Below are positions 9,071 through 17,309 of a DNA stretch of 64,000 nucleotides, piece by piece. Positions within the stretch are counted from its first letter, which is position 1. Every line of letters begins with the position of its first letter. The stretch covers positions 1-64,000 of the forward strand of contig NZ_SRSO01000009.1 in assembly GCF_004791695.1 (NCBI RefSeq), written 5' to 3'. The translations under genes and the position numbers were made by a program. The notes below the pieces were generated by a model that was given only the letters and a program-made list of their open reading frames with translations, did no database searches and was not told the origin of the DNA. This DNA is from Flavivirga rizhaonensis. Lineage in GTDB: Bacteria; Bacteroidota; Bacteroidia; Flavobacteriales; Flavobacteriaceae.

Positions 9071-9104
9071 AAAAAATCCAAAACTTTAAGTTTTGGATTT
9101 TTTT
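9071..9104 (-). terminator. Terminator between accA and dnaB
   Basis: AATCCAAAACTT paired with AAGTTTTGGATT, flanked by A and T runs, makes a strong hairpin. On the minus strand it lies just past the accA stop and ends in a T run. It can work in both directions. Confidence 0.85.
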
Positions 9105-9124
9105 ATGTTATGGTTTTAAAAGGC

Positions 9125-10078
9125 TTACCCTTTATACACTCCCATATTTGCATATTTTTCCATACGCTGGGATATTAATTCTGTTGGTGATAAGTTTTTT
9201 AATGACTCATAAGATTTCACGATAGCATTACTTACTGCCAAAAATGTTTTTTCACGATCTCTGTGTGCTCCTCCAAGTGGTTCTTTAATAACACCATCCA
9301 CTACTTTTATCTTCATAGCATCAGTTGCAGTTAATTTTAAAGCTTCTGCAGCTTGTTCTTTATATTCCCAACTGCGCCATAGAATTGAGGAACAGTTTTC
9401 TGGTGATATTACAGAATACCAAGAATTTTCTAACATTAATACGTTATCTCCAACACCTATGCCTAAAGCACCTCCAGATGCTCCTTCTCCAATTACTATG
9501 GCTATGATAGGAACTTTTAAACGTGTCATTTCTAAAATATTTCTAGCTATAGCTTCTCCTTGTCCACGCTCTTCAGCTTCCAAACCAGGGTAAGCTCCAG
9601 GTGTGTCAATTAAAGTAACAACTGGAATACCGAATTTTTCAGCAGACTTAATTAAACGTAATGCTTTACGATACCCTTCGGGATTAGCCATTCCGAAATT
9701 TCTATATTGTCTGGTTTTTGTATTGTATCCTTTTTGCTGGCCAATAAACATAAAACTCTGATCGCCAATTTTTCCCAAACCACCAATCATCGCTTTATCA
9801 TCTTTTATATTACGATCTCCATGTAATTCTAAAAATGAATCACCACAAATAGCTTTAATATGATCTAATGTATATGGTCTATTTGGATGACGAGATAACT
9901 GTACCCTTTGCCAAGGCGATAGGTTTTTATAAATATCTTTTTGGGCTGCTTTTAACTTCTTTTCAATTTGAGAACACGTTTCAGTAACATCTACTTCACT
10001 TTCTTCTCCAATCACTCTACACTTTTGTAGTTGATCTTCTAGCTCTTTAATAGGGAGTTCAAATTCTAAGTATTCCAT
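9125..10078 (-). CDS. accA: Acetyl-CoA carboxylase carboxyltransferase subunit alpha
   Basis: This is the alpha part of the carboxyltransferase that moves CO2 from biotin to acetyl-CoA, making malonyl-CoA for fatty acid synthesis in the cytoplasm. The 317-residue length is standard. The crotonase-type core is clear, with [18 protein letters not shown] and [15 protein letters not shown], which hold the oxyanion-hole glycines. Its partner accD is not in the window. A -7 element (TATATTTG, minus strand, 10119-10126) suggests its own promoter in the gap to the transporter gene. Confidence 0.97.
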   Translation of the reverse strand: MEYLEFELPIKELEDQLQKCRVIGEESEVDVTETCSQIEKKLKAAQKDIYKNLSPWQRVQLSRHPNRPYTLDHIKAICGDSFLELHGDRNIKDDKAMIGGLGKIGDQSFMFIGQQKGYNTKTRQYRNFGMANPEGYRKALRLIKSAEKFGIPVVTLIDTPGAYPGLEAEERGQGEAIARNILEMTRLKVPIIAIVIGEGASGGALGIGVGDNVLMLENSWYSVISPENCSSILWRSWEYKEQAAEALKLTATDAMKIKVVDGVIKEPLGGAHRDREKTFLAVSNAIVKSYESLKNLSPTELISQRMEKYANMGVYKG

Positions 10079-10118
10079 AAGAATTTTGTTTTAGCTATTT
10101 AATTTTAAGGTTAGCCTA

Positions 10119-10126
10119 CAAATATA
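10119..10126 (-). promoter_or_regulatory. -7 promoter element of accA
   Basis: TATATTTG on the minus strand matches TAnnTTTG 41 nt before the accA start. No clear TTG is seen at -33; TTT is the nearest. Confidence 0.45.
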
Positions 10127-10149
10127 AAAACTTTAATTTTCTTAAACTG

Positions 10150-11046
10150 TTAAGTATGCTTTCTTTTTAATTTTCTTGAGTTTTTTAAAACTCCATTCAA
10201 AATGACTGTAACTATAATAACTATAGCTCCATAATAGAATGATGTACTCATCTTTTCTTTTTCTGGAAACAATATAATGGCCATAATAATACCGTAAATA
10301 GGCTCTAAATTATACGTTAACACAACTGTATATGGACTAATCAGTTTCATAACATAAACTGATGCAATAAAAGCATAGGCTGTACAAATAGATGCTAATA
10401 TAAAAAGGTATCCAAAATCGGAGGTTTTTAAATTGAAAAAGTCTAAAGAGAATCCTTCACCAAAAAATAACATATAAATAGAAATGAATATGACACCGCT
10501 AATAAACTCATAAAATGAAATAACTGTTGCTGTATGCTTTGTTAAAAATTTCCCATTTAATACTGCAAATAGTGAAGAAAAAAATGCTGAAGAAATTCCA
10601 AGAAGAATCCCTGTTAGATATTTTATTTCACTTTGTGTAATTATAAAAACGCCTATTATTACTATAATTCCAAAAAGGATTTCATACCAGATGATGGTTC
10701 GCTTGTAAATAATAGGTTCTATAAAAGAAGCAAAAAAGGCTCCTGTAGAAAACATAGCTAATGCTATGGATATATTAGCTGCATCTATCGCTCCAAAAAA
10801 AGTTATCCAATGCAATGCTATTATAATTCCTGCTATGGAAAGCCTAAGAAGAGATTTTAGTGTGATTTTTAGTTTGACTTTGGCAATTTTAATGTAAATA
10901 AACATTAAAATAGAAGCCATCACCATTCTATACCAAACTAAAGGAACTGCTTTTATTGTAATTAACTCACCAAGAATAGCGGTAAAACCTGCTATAAAAA
11001 CTAAAAAATGTAAGTGTAAATAGTTTTTAATTTTAGCGTTTGGCAT
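10150..11046 (-). CDS. EamA/DMT family transporter
   Basis: The 298-residue membrane protein has about ten hydrophobic helices in two EamA repeats, the hallmark of drug/metabolite exporters of the inner membrane. The substrate cannot be told from sequence; relatives export amino acids, nucleosides or other metabolites. The C-terminus is strongly basic (SRKLKRKHT). Its start overlaps the end of the LptF/G gene by 14 nt, so the two are translated from one transcript with the tgt gene upstream. Confidence 0.88.
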   Translation of the reverse strand: MPNAKIKNYLHLHFLVFIAGFTAILGELITIKAVPLVWYRMVMASILMFIYIKIAKVKLKITLKSLLRLSIAGIIIALHWITFFGAIDAANISIALAMFSTGAFFASFIEPIIYKRTIIWYEILFGIIVIIGVFIITQSEIKYLTGILLGISSAFFSSLFAVLNGKFLTKHTATVISFYEFISGVIFISIYMLFFGEGFSLDFFNLKTSDFGYLFILASICTAYAFIASVYVMKLISPYTVVLTYNLEPIYGIIMAIILFPEKEKMSTSFYYGAIVIIVTVILNGVLKNSRKLKRKHT

Positions 11047-12109
11047 TGTATAATAAATAAGCTGCTAAAATACCGAAAATGATATTAGGAAACCATACTG
11101 CAACTAACGGTGGAAAATCGGACTGTTCTGCCATAACACCAAAGATCTTATCGAAGAACACAAAGACCATAGCAATACAAATACCGACGGCTAAATTAAC
11201 TCCCATACCTCCTCGCCTTTTTATTGAAGACACTGCCACTGCTATTATTGTTAAAATAAATACTGAAACGGGCAAACTCCATTTTCTGTATAAAACCAAT
11301 TGAAAACGACCAACATTGGAAGAACCACGGGCTTCTTCTTTTTCTATAAACCGTTTTAAATCACCGTACATTTTTGTTTCGGCAGCATATATAACAGGAA
11401 TCAAGTGGTCTACATGAAAAGTAAAAAGGGTATCTTTTTTTTTGATTTTTTCTATTTTATCTTCATCTATTCCAATATCTCTTCTAACATAATCAGTTAG
11501 TTGATACATGGTATCTTTTTCTATGTATTTTATTTTATTGGCCGTTATTCTAGAAACAAGTTTGTTACCTTCAAAATGTTCAAAAGTAAAATATCTTCCT
11601 TCCTTATTTTTTACATCAAAATCACTTACATAAATAATGTCATTATCGTTTATTTGCCTAAACACATTTTTGTTGTCTACAGCACTCCTACCCTTTTTTA
11701 AATATTTATAACTAAAATTATTAAAACCTTCACTTGCTTTGGGTGCTAGAAATAACCCCAGAACAATTGCCAATACAGCAACTACAGAAGCGCCTATCAT
11801 ATAAGGTCTTAAAAAACGTGTAAATGAAACACCGGAACTTAAAAAAGCAATAACTTCTGTGTTATTAGCAAGTTTGGACGTAAACCAAATAACCGATAGG
11901 AATAAAAATAATGGAAAAAGTAGGTGAGCAAAATAGATTGTAAAGTCCAAAAAATAAACCATGACTTCCCAAAAAGGGACTTCATTTTCTAATATTTTAC
12001 CAATTTTTTCAGCAAGGTGTACTGTTATTCCAATAGGAACAAACAGTAGTAACATCATTAAAAATGTAAACAGATAACGTTTTAATATATACCAATCAAG
12101 AATTTTCAT
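11033..12109 (-). CDS. LptF/LptG family permease
   Basis: This is an inner-membrane permease of the lipopolysaccharide export ABC machine (LptB2FG) that pulls LPS out toward the outer membrane. The 358 residues show the family layout. Three N-terminal membrane helices come first, including the ILKRYLFTFLMMLL start. A periplasmic beta-jellyroll occupies about residues 130-250, and three C-terminal helices follow. Whether it is LptF or LptG cannot be settled from one copy. It starts 5 nt after the tgt stop and overlaps the EamA gene, forming a tgt-lpt-eamA unit found in many Flavobacteria. Confidence 0.9.
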   Translation of the reverse strand: MKILDWYILKRYLFTFLMMLLLFVPIGITVHLAEKIGKILENEVPFWEVMVYFLDFTIYFAHLLFPLFLFLSVIWFTSKLANNTEVIAFLSSGVSFTRFLRPYMIGASVVAVLAIVLGLFLAPKASEGFNNFSYKYLKKGRSAVDNKNVFRQINDNDIIYVSDFDVKNKEGRYFTFEHFEGNKLVSRITANKIKYIEKDTMYQLTDYVRRDIGIDEDKIEKIKKKDTLFTFHVDHLIPVIYAAETKMYGDLKRFIEKEEARGSSNVGRFQLVLYRKWSLPVSVFILTIIAVAVSSIKRRGGMGVNLAVGICIAMVFVFFDKIFGVMAEQSDFPPLVAVWFPNIIFGILAAYLLYNAKR

Positions 12110-12114
12110 AAATA

Positions 12115-13245
12115 CTATAAACGATTATCCATTTGTTTTACCATTTTGGCTTTCCATGTTTTAAAATCTCCTGCTAATATATGTTTTCTTGCTTCTCGAA
12201 CCAACCATAAATAAAAACCTAAATTATGTATGGTTGCTATTTGCTTACCTAGCAATTCATTAACTGTGAATAAATGTCTCAGATAAGCTTTACTATATTC
12301 GGTATCTACAAATGTTATGCCCATATCGTCTATTGGCGAAAAATCGTCTGCCCATTTTAAATTTTTAATATTTATGGTGCCATGTGCTGTAAATAACATG
12401 CCATTTCTAGCATTCCTTGTGGGCATCACACAATCAAACATATCTACTCCTAACGCAATATTTTCTAAAATATTGATTGGTGTTCCTACTCCCATCAAAT
12501 AACGTGGTTTATCTTCTGGCAAAATAGCACAAACAACATCCGTCATTGCATACATTTCTTCAGCTGGTTCACCAACTGATAAACCTCCAATAGCATTGCC
12601 AACTGCTCCAGAATTCGCAATATATTCTGCAGATTGCTTGCGTAAATCTTTATAGGTACTCCCTTGTACAATTGGAAAAAACGCTTGGTTATACCCATAT
12701 TTTAAAGGTGCCTTTTCTAAATGATTGATGCATCTATCTAACCAGCGATGCGTCATATGCATAGAACGTTTTGCATAGTTATAGTCACATGGGTAAGGGG
12801 TACACTCATCAAAAGCCATAATAATGTCTGCTCCTATAGTTCGCTGAATTTCCATGACATTCTCTGGTGTAAAGGTATGGTAGCTACCATCAATATGTGA
12901 TTTAAACTTAACACCTTCTTCTTTAATTTTTCTATTTGCAGATAAAGAATATACTTGGTATCCTCCTGAATCTGTTAAGATATTTCTATCCCAATTCATA
13001 AACTTATGAAGTCCACCTGCTTTTTCTAGAATAGGTGTTTGAGGTCGTAAATATAAATGATAGGTATTACCTAAAATAATGTCGGGATTTATATCCTCTT
13101 TTAGCTCACGTTGGTGCACTCCTTTTACAGTGGCAACTGTTCCTACAGGCATAAAAATAGGCGTTTCTATAACACCATGATCGGTAGTTATTTTACCTGC
13201 TCTTGCTTTACTTTGAGCATCTTTCGCTTTTAATTCAAATTTCAT
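12115..13245 (-). CDS. tgt: tRNA-guanine transglycosylase
   Basis: Tgt exchanges guanine 34 for preQ1 in tRNAs with GUN anticodons, a step to queuosine. The 376-residue protein has the TIM-barrel landmarks ILTDSGGYQV (catalytic loop), FDECTPYP and GGLSVGEP. The C-terminal zinc site of most bacterial Tgt proteins (CxCxxC plus a histidine) is altered: between FSPIDDMG and SKAYLRHLF no cysteine is present, although the later IHNLGFY histidine is kept. This may be normal for Bacteroidetes. It is first gene of the tgt-lpt-eamA unit. Confidence 0.95.
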   Translation of the reverse strand: MKFELKAKDAQSKARAGKITTDHGVIETPIFMPVGTVATVKGVHQRELKEDINPDIILGNTYHLYLRPQTPILEKAGGLHKFMNWDRNILTDSGGYQVYSLSANRKIKEEGVKFKSHIDGSYHTFTPENVMEIQRTIGADIIMAFDECTPYPCDYNYAKRSMHMTHRWLDRCINHLEKAPLKYGYNQAFFPIVQGSTYKDLRKQSAEYIANSGAVGNAIGGLSVGEPAEEMYAMTDVVCAILPEDKPRYLMGVGTPINILENIALGVDMFDCVMPTRNARNGMLFTAHGTINIKNLKWADDFSPIDDMGITFVDTEYSKAYLRHLFTVNELLGKQIATIHNLGFYLWLVREARKHILAGDFKTWKAKMVKQMDNRL

Positions 13246-13268
13246 CTCTACAACATTATTAAGTTGAC

Positions 13269-13321
13269 AAACCTACATATTTTTTTAATTTTAAATTAGT
13301 TTTATCAAGTTAATGTAGGTT
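13269..13321. repeat. Inverted repeat upstream of tgt
   Basis: AACCTACAT (13269-13277) and ATGTAGGTT (13313-13321) are perfect 9-bp inverted arms 35 nt apart. A -7-like TAGGTTTG on the minus strand (13268-13275) overlaps the arm next to tgt. A regulator site is possible. Confidence 0.35.
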
Positions 13322-13459
13322 CATTGATTCCAATTTATTGAAATAAAGATGGGGATTAAAGATAAATAACCAAAAATCTATAACAATAGTTACAAAAAGA
13401 AAATAATATCCTTTTGGCAACGTTTTTGATATAATAAATCAAATCTAAAAACGAATATT

Positions 13460-14104
13460 ATGAAAAGTTTAAAAAACTTTCACGAATACCTTAAAAACAA
13501 AAGTGACGTGAGTAAAAATCTATTTTTTATTTTGGCAATTGCCTTAATCATTCCAGCTTCAACAATAGCACAAAGTCAAATGGTAACCGGTTTAGGAATT
13601 AAAGCCGGATTAAATTACAATGCTAATGGTCATTATATTGAATCTATTAATACAAACGCAGATAATCCAGATAGAAATATTGGGTACCATATTGGTTTAT
13701 TTGGAAAAATTGGAAACAGTAGACTTTATTTCAAACCGGAATTAGTTTATACTGCTACAAAAAGTGATTATAGTGACGATAGTTTTGAAATGCAAAAAAT
13801 TGATGCCCCTTTATTAGTTGGCACAAGAATAATAGGGCCTATTAGTGTATTTGGCGGTCCATCTCTTCAATATATTTTAGACTCTGAATTTGACGGTATT
13901 TCTATTAATGATATTGAAAATGATTTTTCTGTTGGTCTTAATTTTGGTGTCGGGTTTACTCTTAAAAAAATAGGCATAGACTTACGTTATGAGAGAGGCT
14001 TTAGCAAGAATGAAGCTACTTTTTTGAATAATAACAATGTTAATACTAGTAGACTTGATACAAGACCTGATCAATTAATTTTAAGTTTATCTGTTATTTT
14101 GTAA
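13460..14104 (+). CDS. Outer-membrane beta-barrel protein, PorT-like
   Basis: The 214-residue protein has a hydrophobic signal region (about residues 20-38, ending near IAQSQ). The domain after it has alternating hydrophobic strands, starts GLGIKAGLNYN and ends with an aromatic/aliphatic strand (LILSLSVIL), as outer-membrane barrels do. This pattern is that of the PorT/OMP_b-brl_2 family of Bacteroidetes. Some members assemble type IX secretion; this one is shorter and its role is not known. The N-terminus is longer than a normal signal peptide, so a start nearer the hydrophobic stretch is possible, but I see no better ATG. Confidence 0.75.
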   Translation: MKSLKNFHEYLKNKSDVSKNLFFILAIALIIPASTIAQSQMVTGLGIKAGLNYNANGHYIESINTNADNPDRNIGYHIGLFGKIGNSRLYFKPELVYTATKSDYSDDSFEMQKIDAPLLVGTRIIGPISVFGGPSLQYILDSEFDGISINDIENDFSVGLNFGVGFTLKKIGIDLRYERGFSKNEATFLNNNNVNTSRLDTRPDQLILSLSVIL

Positions 14105-14113
14105 ACTAAAACA

Positions 14114-14150
14114 ATAAAAAAGAGCCATTTTTTAAGTGGCTCTTTTTTTT
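14114..14150. terminator. Bidirectional terminator between convergent genes
   Basis: AAAAAGAGCCA pairs with TGGCTCTTTTT around a 9-nt loop, with A and T runs on the two sides. It serves the barrel gene on the plus strand and the FKBP gene on the minus strand. Confidence 0.85.
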
Positions 14151-14152
14151 AT

Positions 14153-15223
14153 TTATTTGTTATAATTAGTGGTTATATCTTTATCTAAATAATCACCATC
14201 ACCATTATTATCAGAATCTACGATCTTTAATGTTTTAATAGTAATCACACCTGCATCATCAGATCTTTCTATTTCAAACTCATTTTTTTCATCGAGTACA
14301 GGTTCCTCTTCTCCCAGATTTGTATTTACCGTATAAGTTATTCGTTCCAGTTCATTAATGGTTAAAACACCATCACCATCATCATCATTATCTAAGTAAT
14401 CAGGCAAAGAATCACCATCTGTGTTATCATCTATGGACAACAATATTCCGTCTTTATTTAAGTCTTCTAAATAGGAAGGAACACCATCATTATCATGATC
14501 ATTCTGTGACATTTGTAATAATTCAAATTTAAAAATTATTGGTGAGTAAGCTGGAATTCCTGTTCGAGAGGAAGAAAAATACGCTAAACCAGACGGCATA
14601 AACATAACTCCTATACCTTGATTATAAAAACTAATAGTTCCATCGTCATTTTCATCAAAACCTTCTGCCACATTAAAGTTTGGTAGTGCTAGCTTCCACC
14701 CTTCTATTGTTCCTGGGTTTATATTAGTTCCATCACCTATAAGATCAAAACCAGTTGGATTTACTGCACTATCAAACACTGCATCATCTAAAGTAAACCC
14801 CTCATAAACCACAACTACGTTATCTGCAAAAGTCGGTGATTCATTTCCTGTTCCATTTTTTAACCTGAGTATGTAGTACTCATAATTTGTATCTGCAAAA
14901 ACTACTGTTTTTGTTTCTAGCATAGGAGCATCGCCTTCAAGTAATTTTTCAAGCAATGTACCATCAGCAGGAGGCGTTGTTCCTTCTACAAGTTTAGTAA
15001 TTTTTAAATCATTAATTGTTGGATTTGTAAGTGCTTCAAATTCGCTTGAATTATAGTAATGTGTAGCAAAATATTCCAACAGATCAGCTTTATCCTCAAC
15101 CTGTTGTTCGTCCCTATCCCTATCTTCAACAGGAGCAGGTATGTCATTATCGTCATCTTTATTACAAGATAAAAAACATGTAGCTGAACATAATGCAATT
15201 AAAGCTATTTTTCTTAGTTTCAT
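14153..15223 (-). CDS. FKBP-type peptidyl-prolyl isomerase lipoprotein with calcium-binding repeats
   Basis: The 356-residue lipoprotein starts MKLRKIALIALC, with lipobox cysteine in FLSC; a longer start at 15256 would bury the signal peptide. After an Asp-rich linker comes an FKBP domain (about residues 120-255) with VVVYEGFTLDDAVFDSA, GTIEGWKLAL and MFMPSGLAYF, the normal FKBP strand order, and it ends IIFKFELL. Aromatic active-site positions look partly conserved. The C-terminus adds DxDxDG-type repeats (DHDNDGVPSYLEDLNKDG, NDDDGDGVL), which bind calcium in thrombospondin type 3 proteins. It probably folds envelope proteins at the periplasmic or outer face. Confidence 0.82.
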   Translation of the reverse strand: MKLRKIALIALCSATCFLSCNKDDDNDIPAPVEDRDRDEQQVEDKADLLEYFATHYYNSSEFEALTNPTINDLKITKLVEGTTPPADGTLLEKLLEGDAPMLETKTVVFADTNYEYYILRLKNGTGNESPTFADNVVVVYEGFTLDDAVFDSAVNPTGFDLIGDGTNINPGTIEGWKLALPNFNVAEGFDENDDGTISFYNQGIGVMFMPSGLAYFSSSRTGIPAYSPIIFKFELLQMSQNDHDNDGVPSYLEDLNKDGILLSIDDNTDGDSLPDYLDNDDDGDGVLTINELERITYTVNTNLGEEEPVLDEKNEFEIERSDDAGVITIKTLKIVDSDNNGDGDYLDKDITTNYNK

Positions 15224-15345
15224 ATTTATTTTTATTTGCTTTTTGAACGACCTCAATTAGTAATGCGTCGTACATAGGTGTAACATCCATTTAATTAGCT
15301 TTCATTTAAAATTTTAAGCCCAGAATGTTTCTTTATTGCCTATTT

Positions 15346-15379
15346 TTGGCATGCAAGATACAATTTTAAAATAATTTTG
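15346..15379 (+). promoter_or_regulatory. Promoter of the S4-domain gene
   Basis: TAATTTTG (15372-15379) fits TAnnTTTG, with TTG (15346-15348) 23 nt upstream, the upper end of the allowed spacing. Confidence 0.4.
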
Positions 15380-15414
15380 CACAAGAACATTAACGTAGTT
15401 TTTAGAATAATTGT

Positions 15415-15798
15415 ATGCGAATTGATAAGTATTTATGGTGTATTAGATATTACAAAACAAGAACCCTAGCAACAACTGCTTGTAAAAAAGGACAAGTACG
15501 TGTAAATCAGGAAATTGTTAAGCCTAGTAGAGAAATTTACCCACTGGATACCATTGAGTTAAGAAAGAATCAAATAAACTATAAGATTACTGTAAATGAC
15601 ATCCCTGAAAGCAGGGTTGGTGCTAAACTGGTTGATATTTATAGAACAGACATGACACCTAAAGAACAATTTCAAGCCCAAGAGCTTTTAAAGTATTCTA
15701 AAGATTATTATAGAAAAAAAGGTGTTGGTAGACCTACAAAAAAAGATAGAAGAGATATTGATGATTTTACTGATGAAACATCCATGACGGAAATTTAG
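15415..15798 (+). CDS. S4-domain RNA-binding protein (Hsp15-like)
   Basis: The 127-residue protein begins with an S4 domain (MRIDKYLWCIRYYKTRT, then KKGQVRVNQEIVKPSREI), the RNA-binding fold of ribosomal S4 and Hsp15. E. coli Hsp15 rescues stalled 50S subunits that carry peptidyl-tRNA. The C-terminal third is basic then acidic (KKGVGRPTKKDRRDIDDF), as in flavobacterial members. It is probably an independent gene with its own promoter and lies next to a phosphoribosyltransferase gene in the same direction. Confidence 0.85.
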   Translation: MRIDKYLWCIRYYKTRTLATTACKKGQVRVNQEIVKPSREIYPLDTIELRKNQINYKITVNDIPESRVGAKLVDIYRTDMTPKEQFQAQELLKYSKDYYRKKGVGRPTKKDRRDIDDFTDETSMTEI

Positions 15799-15906
15799 TC
15801 GAACTGAAAATGGTTTTTATTGGTATTAAATCTGACCTTTGAAAAAAAATAAAATAAACAGATAAAAATGAGTAATTTTATCGTTTAATTTTAGAATTAA
15901 ACAATT

Positions 15907-16410
15907 ATGACTGTTAAGAATAATATCATCCTTAATCATAACGAGATCAATCATAAAATTAGGCGTATTGCTTTTCAGATATATGAAAACAATGTGAATG
16001 AAAAAGAAGTCATTCTTGCAGGTATTGATAAGAATGGTTATGTATTTGCAAAAAAATTAAAAACGGTACTTCAAAAAATCTCTGATATAAACCCTATTCT
16101 TTGTAAAGTTTCTATTGACAAAAAGCATCCTCACTCTGATATTGAAACCTCAATTTCATCAGACGATTATAAAAATAAGTCTTTGGTACTTGTAGACGAT
16201 GTTTTAAATTCTGGTACAACTTTGATTTACGGTGTAAGACATTTTTTAAACGTACCTCTTAAGCAATTTAAAACAGCCGTTTTGGTAAATAGAAATCATA
16301 AAAAATATCCTGTAAAAGCAGACTTTAAAGGTATTTCTTTATCTACTTCCTTGCATGAACACGTCAATGTAGTTCTAGAAGGTAAAACTTTTGAAGCTGT
16401 TTTAGAATAG
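15907..16410 (+). CDS. Phosphoribosyltransferase family protein
   Basis: The 167-residue protein carries the PRPP-binding signature of type I phosphoribosyltransferases, LVLVDDVLNSGTTL, near residues 98-111. The flanking strands fit the PRTase fold. The substrate base is unknown. It resembles PyrR and hypoxanthine-type enzymes in size, and PyrR homologs often act as regulators of pyrimidine genes. Its 3' end overlaps the 3' end of aroK by 9 nt on the other strand. Confidence 0.8.
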   Translation: MTVKNNIILNHNEINHKIRRIAFQIYENNVNEKEVILAGIDKNGYVFAKKLKTVLQKISDINPILCKVSIDKKHPHSDIETSISSDDYKNKSLVLVDDVLNSGTTLIYGVRHFLNVPLKQFKTAVLVNRNHKKYPVKADFKGISLSTSLHEHVNVVLEGKTFEAVLE

Positions 16411-16923
16411 TTTCAAAACTAATTCTTCGATTATATCTTCTTCTTTTTTATTATCGGTTGTTATAGTGATTTCTGATAAATTATAAAACTGAGAACGCTC
16501 AAAAAGGTGCTTTCCAATAAACTCTGCCAGTAATTCATCTGTTTCAATATGAGCAATTAATGGGCGTTTACTTTTTTCATTTTTTAACCTTGTTACTAAA
16601 GTAGGTATTGAAGCTTTTAAATAAATGCTTTTTACATTGGGATTGTTTGTGAGTAAATCCATGTTATTGCTGTAGCATGGTGTCCCTCCTCCTAATGATA
16701 AAATTAAATTAGTTTTATTATCTAAAAGTTCTTTTAGGTAGAACGTTTCCTTCTTTCTAAAATATATTTCTCCTTTAGATTTAAAAATATCGCTTACTGA
16801 TAATTGTTCTTTTTCTTCTATATAATCATCCAGATCTATAAAATCATAGTTTAGTTTCTTTCCCAAAATTCTTCCTAAAGTCGACTTTCCCGAAGCCATA
16901 TACCCAATTAAAACTAAAATCAT
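16402..16923 (-). CDS. aroK: Shikimate kinase
   Basis: This enzyme phosphorylates shikimate in the chorismate pathway to aromatic amino acids. The 173-residue protein is standard in length. It has Walker A GYMASGKST at residues 7-15, the shikimate-binding DLDDYIEE, LSLGGGTPCY and the lid segment with KRPLI. It reads leftward, and its upstream side faces the tRNA-Lys promoter. The call is secure. Confidence 0.96.
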   Translation of the reverse strand: MILVLIGYMASGKSTLGRILGKKLNYDFIDLDDYIEEKEQLSVSDIFKSKGEIYFRKKETFYLKELLDNKTNLILSLGGGTPCYSNNMDLLTNNPNVKSIYLKASIPTLVTRLKNEKSKRPLIAHIETDELLAEFIGKHLFERSQFYNLSEITITTDNKKEEDIIEELVLKLF

Positions 16924-16999
16924 TTTCTCTCTATAAATTGATTATTAAAAACATACGTTTTAGTGACGCAAAAAAACAAAAAAATCTTTTAAAAAAGTA

Positions 17000-17029
17000 T
17001 TGTTTTATTAATAAAACATTCTATATTTG
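17000..17029 (+). promoter_or_regulatory. tRNA-Lys promoter
   Basis: TTG (17000-17002), exactly 19 nt, then TATATTTG (17022-17029) is a consensus Bacteroidetes promoter. The next bases, CACCCGCTAAC, match the discriminator of rRNA promoter module 1. Confidence 0.85.
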
Positions 17030-17072
17030 CACCCGCTAACAACAAACAAAGCAACGTTAGTGTTGAAATAAT

Positions 17073-17145
17073 GACCTGGTAGCTCAGTTGGTAGAGCATC
17101 TCCCTTTTAAGGAGAGGGTCCTGGGTTCGAGCCCCAGCCCGGTCA
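17073..17145 (+). tRNA. tRNA-Lys (anticodon TTT)
   Basis: The 73-nt cloverleaf has D arm GCTC/GAGC, anticodon stem TCTCC/GGAGA around loop CTTTTAA (anticodon TTT), T arm CTGGG/CCCAG with TTCGAGC loop, and discriminator A. CCA is not encoded. In the acceptor stem (GACCTGG with CCCGGTC), pair 5:68 is a T-C mismatch; the other six pairs are canonical. Confidence 0.97.
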
Positions 17146-17148
17146 CTA

Positions 17149-17182
17149 AGAAAAGCCTGAAACTTTTGTTTTGGGCTTTTTT
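17149..17182 (+). terminator. Terminator after tRNA-Lys
   Basis: AAAGCCTGAAAC pairs over 12 bp (two G-U) with GTTTTGGGCTTT around a short T-rich loop, followed by a T run. Confidence 0.85.
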
Positions 17183-17309
17183 TGTGATCTATTTTTAGTT
17201 TATTCCTTTTCTATAATTTAGAGTCGAAAATACTTCTAATTAAGCCATAAATACGTTAACTTTATAGCTTAAAACATCATATTCTACACCATTATTTCCT
17301 AAAATTCAC

